In this document: one piece after another, positions 51,486 through 62,700 of the stretch | Layout of the letters: each line of letters opens with the position of its first letter | Position numbering within the stretch: position 1 is the stretch's first letter | NCBI GenBank assembly: GCA_936440205.1 | Contig: OW387146.1 | Coordinates: 24,428,458-24,492,457 of the forward strand | DNA length: 64,000 nt | Origin: Lepidonotus clava | Lineage: Eukaryota > Annelida > Polychaeta > Phyllodocida > Polynoidae | Reading direction: 5' to 3' | Program-made: the position numbers and the translations under genes | Notes under the pieces: model-generated | What the model was told of the DNA's origin: nothing | Database searches by the model: none | What the model saw: only the letters and a program-made list of their open reading frames with translations

Positions 51486-53942
51486 TTAATCCATTAGATT
51501 TAAACCCTGAGGGACGATTGATGATAATCTTTGCATCCAGCGTCTTTCCTCTTTATCCCGTTCTGATTGTGCCAGACTGGACCCAGGGGGTGATCGTATA
51601 AAAGATAAGACCGAAATTTCAAAACCCTCAGTTAGTCCTGGATTTTTAGTAGGGCACGTGTTAAAGTGTCTGGCTACAGTAGTGTCATGATTATGTTGAA
51701 TGTCATGAAAATGTCCTTGAAACCATGTGAGCAGGCGGTTTTTGGTTTGGCCCACATAGTGTATACTACAATGTTTGCAAGTAATCAAGTAGATCAAGTT
51801 ACTACTCTGACAGTTGATATTATACAAAGGTGTAAACCAACGGTCTTCATGGAGTGATTTAATTTTATGTTTAGTGTTCATTAGAGGACAGTATCGACAG
51901 GTTGTCGGTCTATTGCAAGGGTGGCCTGACAAGCCTGGTTTTTTTATCCCAGTTCGGGTGGAAGCACGTACCAAGGAATCACTTAAATTTTTATTTCGTC
52001 GCAGACCGAAAACGATCTTTGCGTCCACCAAGGGTCTCGTAGTTTTAGATCGGCCGAGTAAGGGCCAATGATCACGTACAATTTTTGCAATCGGTGGATT
52101 TTTAGGGTTATGTGTGGTGCTACAGTAGAATGTGTCTTCTGAGTTCTTAGAAGTGGACGGGAGATCGGACAGTAAGTTCTTATTTAAAAGTGTGTCAAGG
52201 TCCATTTCGTGAGCTCGTCTCAAAGAAGATTGGACAAGTTGTTTTGGGCAACCACGTCTGAGAAAGTGTGAGCTTAGCATAAGAGCATTCTGGATAAAGT
52301 CGGAGTCCAGAGTGCATATTCGTCTGAGCCGTAAAAATTGGGAATAAGGGATGCCCTTCAAAATGTGTCTCGGATGCTCAGATGAATATAACAGATAGTT
52401 ATGGCTGTCAGTAGGTTTACAATAAAGGGTTGTGTAAATCTGACCGCTAGACGAGTGTTTAATAGTTAGGTCTAGGAAATTAATTTCCAACGGCGAAGTT
52501 TCTACCGTGAATTTTATGGTCCGGTGCTGTGAATTTAAATGCTCAACAAAATCTGATAATGATTCCGGGCCATAGGTCCAAATGAAGAAAATATCATCAA
52601 TGAACCGTCTCCAAATCAGCGGTTTCAGTTTGTACGAATAAACGTATTTATCCTCAAAGGCACCCATAAAAAGGTTTGCGAAGGAAGGGGCTAGTTTTGT
52701 GCCCATAGCTGTGCCTCCGATTTGGAGAAAGTGTTTGTTATCAAAATCAAAATTGTTGAGAGTTAGTACCAGTTCAAGGAGTTTACAAATTGAAGAATTA
52801 GTGGGGTTTAGAGATGGGTCCCGTGCCCTAAAGAGATATTTGGCGACCGCTTCAATGCCCTCATCATTAGGGATGTTGGTATAAAGACTAGTTACATCCA
52901 GAGTCGCCAGGATGGAGCCGTCTGGTAAAGACAGGTCCTTCAGAATATTTATTAAATGTCCACTATCCCTTACATAAGAGGGTAGTTTGGATACTAATGG
53001 TTGTATAAAATGGTCAACAAATTGTGAAATGCATTCAGTCGGAGAGTCATTGGCTGAAACTATTGGTCTACCAGGAGGTGGTATTTTGTTCTTATGAATT
53101 TTAGGTAGTAAGTAGAGTTTTGGAGTCCTCGGTTGCTCTAGGACCAGGTATTTAGAGGTACGTTCTGAAATTTCCTTTTGAGTCTCCATCATCTTTACCG
53201 CATCAGAAACTAAAGAGTTGTGAATAGCAGTGAGGTCTGAAGGGACCTGTTTGTAGAAAGTCTTATCAGATAACTGTTTAAGGCCTTCTTCAATGTAATC
53301 TTCAAGGTTTTGGATTACTACAGCGGAGCCTTTATCGGCCTTTTTGATTACTAATGATTGATTTTTGCTCAAGGCAGTCTTGGCTTCAAATTCAGCCTTA
53401 GTCATATTTTGTCTAGAAGGTTTGTGGGGGCACTTATGACTTTGTAAAATGGACTCATTAAGGAGACTCATGTGTTCAAGAATGGGTGGAGCGGGAGGGT
53501 TCCACCTGGAAGGATTGCGAAATTTTTGATGATCAAATGGGGCTGTCGAAAGAGGCACCAATGGTTCAGTGGGAGTTAAGATTTTCCCGGATACATCTGT
53601 GTTGAATTTGGAAACCGCTAAATGGCGTTTGATACTAAGATGAAATTTGGCAATATCTTCAAATAGAATGCCCTTATCTGGGGCAGGTGGGGTGTCTACA
53701 AAAGTGAGACCCTTTGAAAGTAGGCTAAATTCAGCATCTGATAAGGGGTGATCTGAAAGATTAACAACACCTTGAAAACTTTTTGGATTTTTACTGTTGG
53801 TACTGTTATTATTCAAATTCGAAGTTTGATACAATAATGGTAAGTACTCGAAATGATAGTCAAAAAGGACAGATCTAAAGTCCTCATCTAAAAACCAACA
53901 GTCGTCAGTGGTGTTAAATGCCAGTGATGGTGTGTGTGACAT
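51486..53942 (-). CDS. Penelope-like reverse transcriptase with GIY-YIG endonuclease
   Basis: An uninterrupted 818-codon frame starting at ATG. It copies element RNA into the genome, with RT and endonuclease in one protein. The DKG motif typical of the family is at 203-205; the RT block with LDVTSLYTN at 348-356; AMGTKLAPSFANL near 412-424; and the catalytic FIDD at 447-450. A linker Cys-x5-Cys-x2-Cys motif lies at 676-685, and a C-terminal GIY-YIG domain has IYL at 717-719 and YVG at 729-731. The linker Cys motif resembles that described for Neptune-type elements. The start codon overlaps the stop of ORF1 by one base (TAATG). It lies in a non-coding stretch, possibly an intron of the unknown gene represented at 45958 and 56139. 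Confidence 0.95.
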   Translation of the reverse strand: MSHTPSLAFNTTDDCWFLDEDFRSVLFDYHFEYLPLLYQTSNLNNNSTNSKNPKSFQGVVNLSDHPLSDAEFSLLSKGLTFVDTPPAPDKGILFEDIAKFHLSIKRHLAVSKFNTDVSGKILTPTEPLVPLSTAPFDHQKFRNPSRWNPPAPPILEHMSLLNESILQSHKCPHKPSRQNMTKAEFEAKTALSKNQSLVIKKADKGSAVVIQNLEDYIEEGLKQLSDKTFYKQVPSDLTAIHNSLVSDAVKMMETQKEISERTSKYLVLEQPRTPKLYLLPKIHKNKIPPPGRPIVSANDSPTECISQFVDHFIQPLVSKLPSYVRDSGHLINILKDLSLPDGSILATLDVTSLYTNIPNDEGIEAVAKYLFRARDPSLNPTNSSICKLLELVLTLNNFDFDNKHFLQIGGTAMGTKLAPSFANLFMGAFEDKYVYSYKLKPLIWRRFIDDIFFIWTYGPESLSDFVEHLNSQHRTIKFTVETSPLEINFLDLTIKHSSSGQIYTTLYCKPTDSHNYLLYSSEHPRHILKGIPYSQFLRLRRICTLDSDFIQNALMLSSHFLRRGCPKQLVQSSLRRAHEMDLDTLLNKNLLSDLPSTSKNSEDTFYCSTTHNPKNPPIAKIVRDHWPLLGRSKTTRPLVDAKIVFGLRRNKNLSDSLVRASTRTGIKKPGLSGHPCNRPTTCRYCPLMNTKHKIKSLHEDRWFTPLYNINCQSSNLIYLITCKHCSIHYVGQTKNRLLTWFQGHFHDIQHNHDTTVARHFNTCPTKNPGLTEGFEISVLSFIRSPPGSSLAQSERDKEERRWMQRLSSIVPQGLNLMD

Positions 53943-54493
53943 TACTGCTGTCGATCCAGGAGACGTTGCAGTAAGTTGCGCTCCCGGTTCGACAGGGTCA
54001 TAGCTGTACCCGAGTTCTGCTCGCGGTCGCGGCGGTTCGGGCGGCGATCCTCTCGCCTCTGTGTCTGGCGAGAGGTGGGGGCCGAAGGCTGGCGGTTCGG
54101 CGACTCTCCATAAGGCACGCGGCGTCCTTGGTTTGGACGGCGTTGGGCTGGTCGGCGGTTGGTGTTGCCGGAGCCCCAGGCTGAGCTGTAGATCTCGTTC
54201 CTGGGGGGAATTGCGCTCACTTGATTGAAGCTCTGTTGGTCGCGACGTGGAGGCTGAATGTCCTCGGAGAAAACGGCTGAGTGAAAACCCTCACCGCTAG
54301 TTAAAGTCTGAGTGTTGACCAGTTGTTGGCGTGGCTGCGTCTGTGGGTTTGATACCCCCGCAACATTGGGAGGTATCAGGTTGTGCGGAATGCCTCTCCA
54401 AAGGGCTGCCTGTGGACCTGCCCTCAGATTCGCAGACTCTTGGTTCAGTTTGGAATTCAACGTGGCCGTGTCGCGTTCGACTAATCTATACAA
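53942..54493 (-). CDS. Penelope-like element ORF1, basic protein (5' end missing)
   Basis: An open frame of about 183 codons directly upstream of the RT frame; its TAA shares the A of the RT start codon. The middle and end are rich in Arg, Gln, Pro and Asn (RRPNQGRRVPYG, RREDRRPNRRDREQ), with a helical Leu/Arg tail (RNLLQRLLDRQQ). This suggests an RNA-binding or nucleic-acid-chaperone role; no named domain is recognised. There is no ATG near the beginning and a stop lies just upstream, so the copy is probably 5'-truncated or starts on another codon. It is GC-richer than the neighbouring sequence. Confidence 0.6.
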   Translation of the reverse strand: MYRLVERDTATLNSKLNQESANLRAGPQAALWRGIPHNLIPPNVAGVSNPQTQPRQQLVNTQTLTSGEGFHSAVFSEDIQPPRRDQQSFNQVSAIPPRNEIYSSAWGSGNTNRRPAQRRPNQGRRVPYGESPNRQPSAPTSRQTQRREDRRPNRRDREQNSGTAMTLSNRERNLLQRLLDRQQ

Positions 54494-54500
54494 GGGTTAT

Positions 54501-56138
54501 CTATCAAATCACCAGATACATTCTGGTATTTCAGGAATATTGTTCTTCAGTAATTAACAGGCTGATGGGTTAAACAACAAATAACCTGTTTACAACAGTT
54601 CTGTAGTCAAGTTTTTATTGCATAAATAATTAATCCATTGTCTGTAAACAACAAAGAATTGGTTGTAAGAAACCTATCAAGGTCAGAGGTTCAGGCCTCA
54701 CTGTACATTAGTGGCCCTCTTGCAGCTTTTACCAGTACTAGGTGTGGTGGCCAGTTTTGCTGTGCAGTAGGACATGGGGACTGCCACTACATTGGTCAAT
54801 CCTTGACACAGCATGGTTAGTATCTCGTTATCGGTTCTAGCATTGTTTACCTTGAAGAACAAAGATATTTACTGTGAATGTAGCTCAGTTTTACAGTGTT
54901 ACTGTTAGACAGTAATAATCGCAGCTTTATGATTTACTAATTTGGATGGATGTTTATTTTTATACTAGAATACTTCTTTAAAAATGCGCTGTCACATTAT
55001 CCAAAATAAATGATATGAAAATAACATACTACCCTAAATCAACACCCTAACTCACTTAGACAGTGTGTCTGTATCAGAACTTTTAAAGGTTTTGAAGAGA
55101 AAAATAGATAAAATAAGTCATTTGGTAAAAAAAGAAAACATTGCCAACTGAGCTTTACGCAGGGTTCCCACCCAGGTATTAAAAGGTCTTATTCGACTTC
55201 TCAAATCTAAGGCCTTTAAAATTGTTAGGATTAACAGTTTTGAGAAAGATGACTGTCTTATATTGCTATTTTTAAATTGAAAATGCAATAACGTTGAGAT
55301 TCCAACTGACACTTTCGAGCAAGTACAATCACCACACATTTACATCAAACTATATGCCCAGGGGAATTCTGTTTTTGCACACGGTCGTTAGGTCTTAACT
55401 ACTTCAAATGCTTAAAGCATGTGACTTGTCTACATATTACTGAGCAAGCATCTTGGTCTAGGCTAGTCTGCAGATAAAATGAAGTAAATGAGCTATCCAT
55501 GGTGGCAAGAATGGCATAAGTAGGCTCATGTTGAGTTAACAGACAAACTACTTAAAATCAACAGGGCTTCATGGATATTTTTAATGACATGCTACACAGA
55601 TGAGATGTAACATAAGTGTTTCACCACATATATGATATATGGCTTGATAACATCAAACTCATAGCCCTGAAGCTTTCCTTATCCTCGATCTAAAGATCAC
55701 AAGAGTCAGATTCCAGGGTACCTAGTACTGAGTGAACGTGCAGTATGTCAAGCACATAAATACAAAGCAATAATTTGGGAGTTGTAACATAGCTGGCAAA
55801 GACTGTAGGCCTATGTATGAGCTGTAAGAATAGTGGCAATAATAATATTGATTACAATTCCATCGGGCAAGCAAATTATATGAATCGTTATTGGCAAGTG
55901 AAATTGAATTAGAATTGACTGTCTACACTTTAGAACTCTCCTCAATAGTTGAGGGACAGATCCAGGAGGTCCTGACCACCCCCTTTTTTATTTGGTAGAG
56001 ACTTACACTTCACAGAGAGAAAAGACTTTGCATGCATGCATGCAGATGCATGACACTTTAGGACTTAGCCTATAATTATTATGGACCCCTCATTTCGAAG
56101 TCCTAAATAGATCTGCCCCTGCCCATTCTGTGACGTAC
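54501..56138. other. no gene seen
   Basis: AT-rich sequence without supported exons or element ends. It is probably intronic or intergenic between the Penelope-like element and the exon at 56139. Confidence 0.4.
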
Positions 56139-56362
56139 CTCTGAGTAAGCCGGTTTCTGTGAGGTTTTGGTTAATGAGGGTATCTCCCAGCTTGAAACCA
56201 GTGGAGTCTGTGGTCCATTGTGACTCATAGTTGGGGATCACAGACAGGAAACTGGAGTTATTAACCGGGTCATTATCTGGGACCTTGACAACAGCGTTCA
56301 ACAGCAGGTCACACAGTCTACCCAGACCATACATCTGGGTAGATGGACTAGGGACAGCCAAA
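56139..56362 (-). CDS. isolated internal exon of an unknown host gene
   Basis: A 224-nt open segment on the minus strand with a pyrimidine-rich acceptor (CATCTCCCTACAG) and the consensus donor GTACGT. It enters in phase 2 and leaves in phase 1. It encodes about 74 residues including LAVPSPSTQMYGLGRLCDLL, VPDNDPVNNSSFLSVIPNYE and STGFKLGDTLINQNLTE, with two N-glycosylation-type sites (NSS, NLT), so an extracellular part is likely. The family is not recognised. The gene's other exons probably lie on both sides; 45958-46071 is a candidate downstream exon. Confidence 0.5.
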
Positions 56363-57400
56363 CTGTAGGGAGATGTAGGGTTAGAGACCCAATCACATGT
56401 AAAGGAACTCAATAATTATGTAATGTTCAGAAATTAGGTTCATGCATATAATAAATGCATACATGTAAATGTACATACACAAGTATCATGTACATGTGGC
56501 CATAAAACATCCAGACTTGCACAGATAGACACATACATGCATACTATAGTAGGAAGAACAGCAGGGGGTGTCTGAGGGTGTTTATATGACCCAGAGGGGA
56601 TCATCATGACCGGAAGGCGAAGTCCGAGGTTCATATTATTTCCATGGGGTTGTACAGAAGCCCAAAGACAACCCAAAACAAAATTCAAATTATGTAAAAA
56701 TATCATGAATATTTGGAGCAGTACACATGGCCCTGCAATACACACTGGCCTCTGTGTGTACAGTTTGCTGGCAGTACTGGTGATAAACATACATAAGTAC
56801 ATAAGTACATAAACACACACAATCTTTTTATTTCTGAAAACAGTCTCAATGTTATTGTTGTCATCTACAAAGACATCCAATAATTTTCATACATCAATGA
56901 CTGCACTGACAAAAACAACATGAAGAGTAACTTTTGGTATTCAACATGTTTTGATCTAGTGTTAATATACTGGTTTTCTTGTCATCATGTTCATCAGGTT
57001 CCATAAAAGGCTACAAGAATATATTTATTTCTCATATCTTATTGATCCATTATAGTTTATCACACAAATTTTAATCTCATGTAGAATTGATATCTATATT
57101 AGGTGAAAATGATATTAGTCATTGATTTTTTATTTTTGTAAATTTTATTTTATTGATCAAGTCATCCTCCCTGGTCTTCCAGATGATAAATTAAATATGT
57201 ACAACTTATACTAATTACCAATGACCCAGAATAGAAGTATTATTCATGAAACAGTAGTAATATTTATATTTATATTAACAATATTCAATAAAATACTGAT
57301 ATGCTAATCATACCGGTTGTAATATTTATATCAGTTTAATGATATATCACAATCAGTTGTCAATAAAGCACTACAATAGTTTTTAATACATACAATTAAC
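56363..57400. other. no gene seen
   Basis: AT-rich, with TACATAAGTACATA-type short repeats near 56790. No supported feature. Confidence 0.4.
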
Positions 57401-58620
57401 TTTCTTCAAATCTCTTTTAAATTCAGTAATATTTACACAGCTTGTAATAAATGTGGGTAAACTTTCCCACATCTTAACACCCTTATAGTATGGACTATTT
57501 TGATATTTACTAGTTTGACGTGTGTCTAACTTAAAAACAAAAAATGATCTTGTGGTCAGGTTTGTATTCCAGTAACATGTCGTACATCTATATCTGATTT
57601 ATGATGAAACATTAACATAAATAACTGAAGATGCCTACATTGTTCTAAACTTATAATTTTACATTTCTTATGTATTTCACATAATTCCACCTTATCTGTC
57701 AACTTTTGTCGTAAGCACATACGTAAACAATCATTTTGTAAAGTCTGCAAATCAATTCTATCAGATGTTTTACAAGATATCAGTATAAAACCTGCATATT
57801 CAAATAAGGGTAATATCATTGTTTTATACATTTGTATAGATGATTGGACTGTGAGGTATTTACGTATCTTCCGTAATAGAAATATTTAATTGTTTACACA
57901 GTGTTTAACTTCCTTTAACAATGGGGTAATGTTAATTTTGAATCAATATTAACACCTAAATATGGGTAGTTTGTGACATATTTCAATTTACTATTTCCCT
58001 GATTAAACAGCAGAGGATTTTCAATCTTTTTAAGTTTTTCTCTAGTACTTACAATCATTGATTTAGACTTTTCTATATTCAAAAACAATGAGTTATAAGT
58101 ACTTATAAGAGCAAACATGTTAATTTTACAGTTATTTACATTACAAACAACATCATTCATATACAATATGAAGAGAGTTGGCCTAAGACATGTACCTTGG
58201 GGTATCTCTGATAATACAGGCAGTTTATCAGATAACATTCGATTATATCTGACCTGTTGTGTCCTGGTAAAATAACTTTTGAACCATTTTAGAATAAAAA
58301 GAGGCCTATTTTTGATAATTTTAGCAATGATAACTGATGATTAAGGCAATCAAAAGCCTTGGCCACGTCTAAACATAAAAGACCAGTATATTTCATATGA
58401 TTAATAGAGTTGAAGAGATGCTTTGTTAAGTCAAATATAGCTTGTTGTGTGGATCTACCAGGGATAAAACCAAATGTCCGTGTGGACTAAATATTATTTA
58501 CCATACAGTAATTTGATAATCTTTTTTGCACTATCTTCTAAGTTTACCAAAAATAGGTGACTCAGTTATAGGCCTCCAATTGGATGGTAATTCAGGCCTG
58601 TAAATGGCATTAGATATAAT
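57400..58620 (-). mobile_element. LINE reverse-transcriptase remnant
   Basis: Minus-strand translation gives successive RT blocks. NWRPITESPIFGK is near 58600 and FGFIPGRSTQQAIFDL near 58470. DVAKAFDCLNH follows near 58350, then IPQGTCLRPTLFILYMNDV (58200) and YPYLGVNIDSKLTL (57950). The post-RT segment YKTMILPLFEYAGFI (57830) continues into a Cys/His-poor thumb. This order matches Jockey/CR1-type non-LTR elements. The FADD catalytic motif is not recognisable and several frames are needed, so it is an old, 5'-truncated copy. The nuclease part is absent. Confidence 0.8.
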
Positions 58621-59744
58621 TGTATAGATATAATATATTTTTAGATAGTAAAGTTTGGTCCCTACAGAATGAAATATAAAAAACTTGTATAAATGCTTTA
58701 GAATAGCAACAGCACTTGACTCTTGGCAAAAACAAGAAAGTCACTGAGGATAGAAAGGGTTAACACTGATTGACTGCTGACAAACGTAGCACTTGTGTCT
58801 TTCTAGAGGGAACCGGCTTATGATTTTGTTCTTTTTGTGATTCATATGCATTACAAATCAAGATATTTTCAAGTCAACATTGTAACATGCAGTAAGGGTG
58901 TTCCACTAAGAATTGTACATCCAATAGTTGCACTCCAAATGGCTTATGCAAATATTTTAGAACAAAAAGATGTTAGAAAACCACATTGCAAAGTATTCCT
59001 CTTATTATGATCACTGATTGTGATCTTAAAAACACAACCTTATGCTTAGCTTTCTAAGTGAAAAACAATACAACATAAGAGATTTGTGATTAAACAATAA
59101 TGTTATGGTACAAAATGCAACAATTCAGATAACTAAAACAGTGTAATTAGCTCAATTCCAAGTATTGTTCTTGAGTTAATAGATTGATATAAATGCAATG
59201 TTTACAATAAGTGTTAAAGTCCAGAATCCTTCCTGAATAATGTCCTTTGTTGATATAACATATCAAATGATTTTATGAATTGATAAAGGATTGCACAGAA
59301 TTACCCTATTACGAGCATGAATTTTCTAAATGAGGCTGCTGGACCAAAGGATTGCTCTTTTTCAATATGCCCTGTGTGGATCTTCAAAACAGTGGACTTT
59401 TTGTCGAACCCATGCAGTCCCCCTGAATTCCACAACCTGATCTTGCTGTTGATTTCAAAGAAATTGTCAAGGAAAATGAAAGTAAAGAATAGAACTGTCT
59501 TATATCATTAGAAATGTTTTCTGATTATATTTCGAATGTTTTATGGGACTTATAGTTTAAAGCAACATTTTAAAAAAACTCAACATCAGCAGCAACAAAA
59601 TTGGCCAGTGACTTAAACCGAAATTTTGTTGAGTTATTCAGGTTGAAACAACATGCTGTGAGATTCATTCAAGATGGGAAAGTCTTCAACTTGAATAATT
59701 ATTCGGGATAGTTAATATCACAATACAAGCCTTTGTCACCATAA
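58621..59744. other. no gene seen; 3' flank of the EGF gene
   Basis: A TTAA-type terminus (AGAAAGGGTTAA, about 58752-58763) is the only element-like sign. The part nearest 59744 is presumably 3' UTR of the EGF gene, but no canonical poly(A) hexamer on the minus strand stands out. Confidence 0.4.
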
Positions 59745-62700
59745 TCAAAATCTGAGCGGCTGAGGAGGGGGAATTCCGTAAATGCCTTTTCCGTAAATGT
59801 TATTTCCATAACCACCTGGTGCATATCCCTTTGCAAGCTGTGGCTTCATAGTTTGGATCCCTCTGCCAGAGATGATGAGGAAGCAGCAGCAGCCGAAGGC
59901 AAGAATGAGGACGAAAGCCAGAGCAACGCCAAGGACAATAGAGATTATCATAAAGTTATTGGATCTTTCTGTAAAGCAACCAAATGGAATAATATAAGAA
60001 TGCAGTGTCTATCAAAATTGTTATGAATGGGTAGGTAAACATGCAAAAGTTTAATCTTTTTACAATAAATTAAAGTGTGAACCTATTGTACAATGCAATA
60101 GAAATTCTCAGAATGAACCTCATAGTAGAAACAATCAGGAATTGTCAAAAACAATTGGGTTCCCATTAATCTATCAAAAAATGGTTAGTCACTGGAAAAA
60201 TATATGAGAATATTAGATTTTGTCGGCATTGGTCTCTATTTCAACCATTTATTCTTGGGTGATGGCTAATTTGGTTCCCCTCTGCACTTAAATGAACTCA
60301 AAATAGACTGACATCTCTTAAATTTAGGATGAAATATTTTTTATGCAGTGCAAAGTATTTATCTAGTATAAGCATACTTATTCAATCTCTTACAACTTAG
60401 TTCAGACATATTTGTGCACAGGAGATAAAAAAAGATGATAAATATATGAAAAACTAGTGGTCTGACAACTTACCAGAACAAGCTCCATTGATGAACTCAT
60501 ATCCAGCAGCACAAATACATGTGTATGATCCAACATTGTTCACACACTCTTTGTTTGCACCACAAATTTCTCCTTTAGTAATGCATTCATTGATATCTTA
60601 AATACAAAGTACTGGACTCATTAGATTATGTGCTAGTAACAGATAACTTTGTTTTGCAACATTTTAATTCATAGATTTATACAAACGAGAAAGGTTTGAA
60701 TATGCTGGTCTCTAAACATTCCACTGGGAAAAAGGAAAAGACAGTAATAATGTTTTCTGAAGTTGGTTGGCCAATGGAAGCTTATCATGCATTTTGAATA
60801 AAGTTGTTTCATAAAGAAAGTGTCGCATAAAGGTCATGTCCTTAAGTGACCCTAACAGATGTTTACGGATAAAAATTCTAGTTACTAACAATGTAAATAT
60901 AAGTTTCTTTGTGTTTCCTCATGAAAGGGGACAGATGTCTGTGACAGTGACTTCATTTGTGTGTGCGTATATATATACATATATTTTTAAGTTTTATATG
61001 TATATATATATACATTTCCTATATATATATATATATATATATATTATAAATGTGGTGTGACGGTTCTCACCCCACAATGGCTACTGCAACAAATATCAAT
61101 ATATCAATATGTATTAAGACTAAAGAATCTTATCTTTGGTCCTATATGTCATCATCTCCTAGTGGCTGGTTATGTCAAAACCAATCAACCGTGGTCAGAT
61201 GTTTGAAGTGTTTTATAATCTTAAGACAAACTTATGTTGTAGGAACAGCTGGTTAAGTTGTGTCCCATTTTGGTATATAGTAAGAGGACCTGTGCAGGAA
61301 GTCAGGGAGGTGCTGTATGGCCAATTGTCAGAGTAGTACTATAATTACTAGTGGTTTGACGACTTACCAGAACAACGTCCATTAATGAACTGATACCCAG
61401 CTACACATAGGCATGTGTATGACCCAACATTGTTCACACACTCTGTGTTCTCACTACAAATTGCTCCTCCAGTAATGCACTCATTGATATCTGAAATTCA
61501 AAGAATAGTCCATTCTATAAAGGAAATATGTTGTGGAATAAGCTTTCTGTTGAAATCCAGAATTGTAACAACAACTTTGAACTTAAATTGCAAATCAATA
61601 GAAGTCTTTCAATGAAGGAATGATTTAATCATATGTAACAATTCTTTCATTACTATTGTATACTTGATAACAAGACCAGGGGGGTCACCCCTGAAGATTG
61701 ATTTAGAAACAAAAAAGAAAAAAATTCATAGCCTCATACAAATGAGAAAAGGTTGAATATTTTGGTGCCTATACACTCCTCTTGGAAAAAACAGAAGGAG
61801 CAATAATGTCTCCTGAAGATGGTTTGCTGTGGGAAGCTTATCACCCATTTTAAAGAAAGGTGTTTAATAAAGTTTTGCATAAAGGTTTTGGATATCCCTA
61901 AGTGGCCCAAACAGATGTTTAAGGATACAAATTCCAGATACTACCAGTGCTAAATACTATTCACTTAGCTTATGATTTGCAAACATCAGTTAGTTTATCT
62001 GTGCTTCCTCTTGAAACAGGCTATGGGTGAAAGATGTCTGTGACAGAAACCTCATATGTTTGTATATAATTATGTAATTATGTATGTATGTATGTATGTA
62101 TGAATATATATATATGTCTAACTATAAATAGGTACTGGTTATAGTGATATAAATTGAGGTTTGAAAGAGCTAAAAGGACCTGCCACTTAGTGGTCAGATA
62201 CATGGTTCAGTACAAGTGGCATAGCAACCCTATGTTTACATGTTTCCTTTACCTGGGCAGCACCTGTTTGCTACCAGTGTTGTCCAATAATTCTAATGAA
62301 TGGTCAATGGAGTCAGACCATTATCAATGTGTTTTGAAAATAGTTGACAGCAGAGTACAAGCCTTTGTCACCATAGTCAAAATGGTCAATTGAAATTTAC
62401 TCCAACCCATTGCAGGGTAGCAGGCCTACAGTGTATAACAGGTTTTCCCAAGGCTTTCCCATCTAAATTTTTACTATTTCATATATTACAGTTAAACAAA
62501 ATCTACTCCATTATGATGTTTCAAATATAAGAGATCAACATTTCATTAAAGTAGCTAGTAAGACATGTGACCTTTAAGGTATTTCTATCAGAAACAGGTT
62601 TAATATGGAATGCTTTATGGGATCTATATGTAATGAATACCTACTTTGTCTTTTTATAACTCTGGGTTTAATATTTACAAATATTCTAAGTGTTTTCTTA

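Larger units (their letters stand above)
51100..54500 (-). mobile_element. Penelope-like retroelement
   Basis: The span covers a basic ORF1 (54493-53942), an RT/GIY-YIG ORF2 (53942-51486), a 3' tract with a 13-bp-arm hairpin (51218-51244) and a hammerhead core (51143-51165). The 5' edge is set only by the point where ORF1 stops being open, so the copy is probably 5'-truncated. The exact 3' end and target duplication were not found. The intact long frame suggests a fairly recent insertion. Confidence 0.85.
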
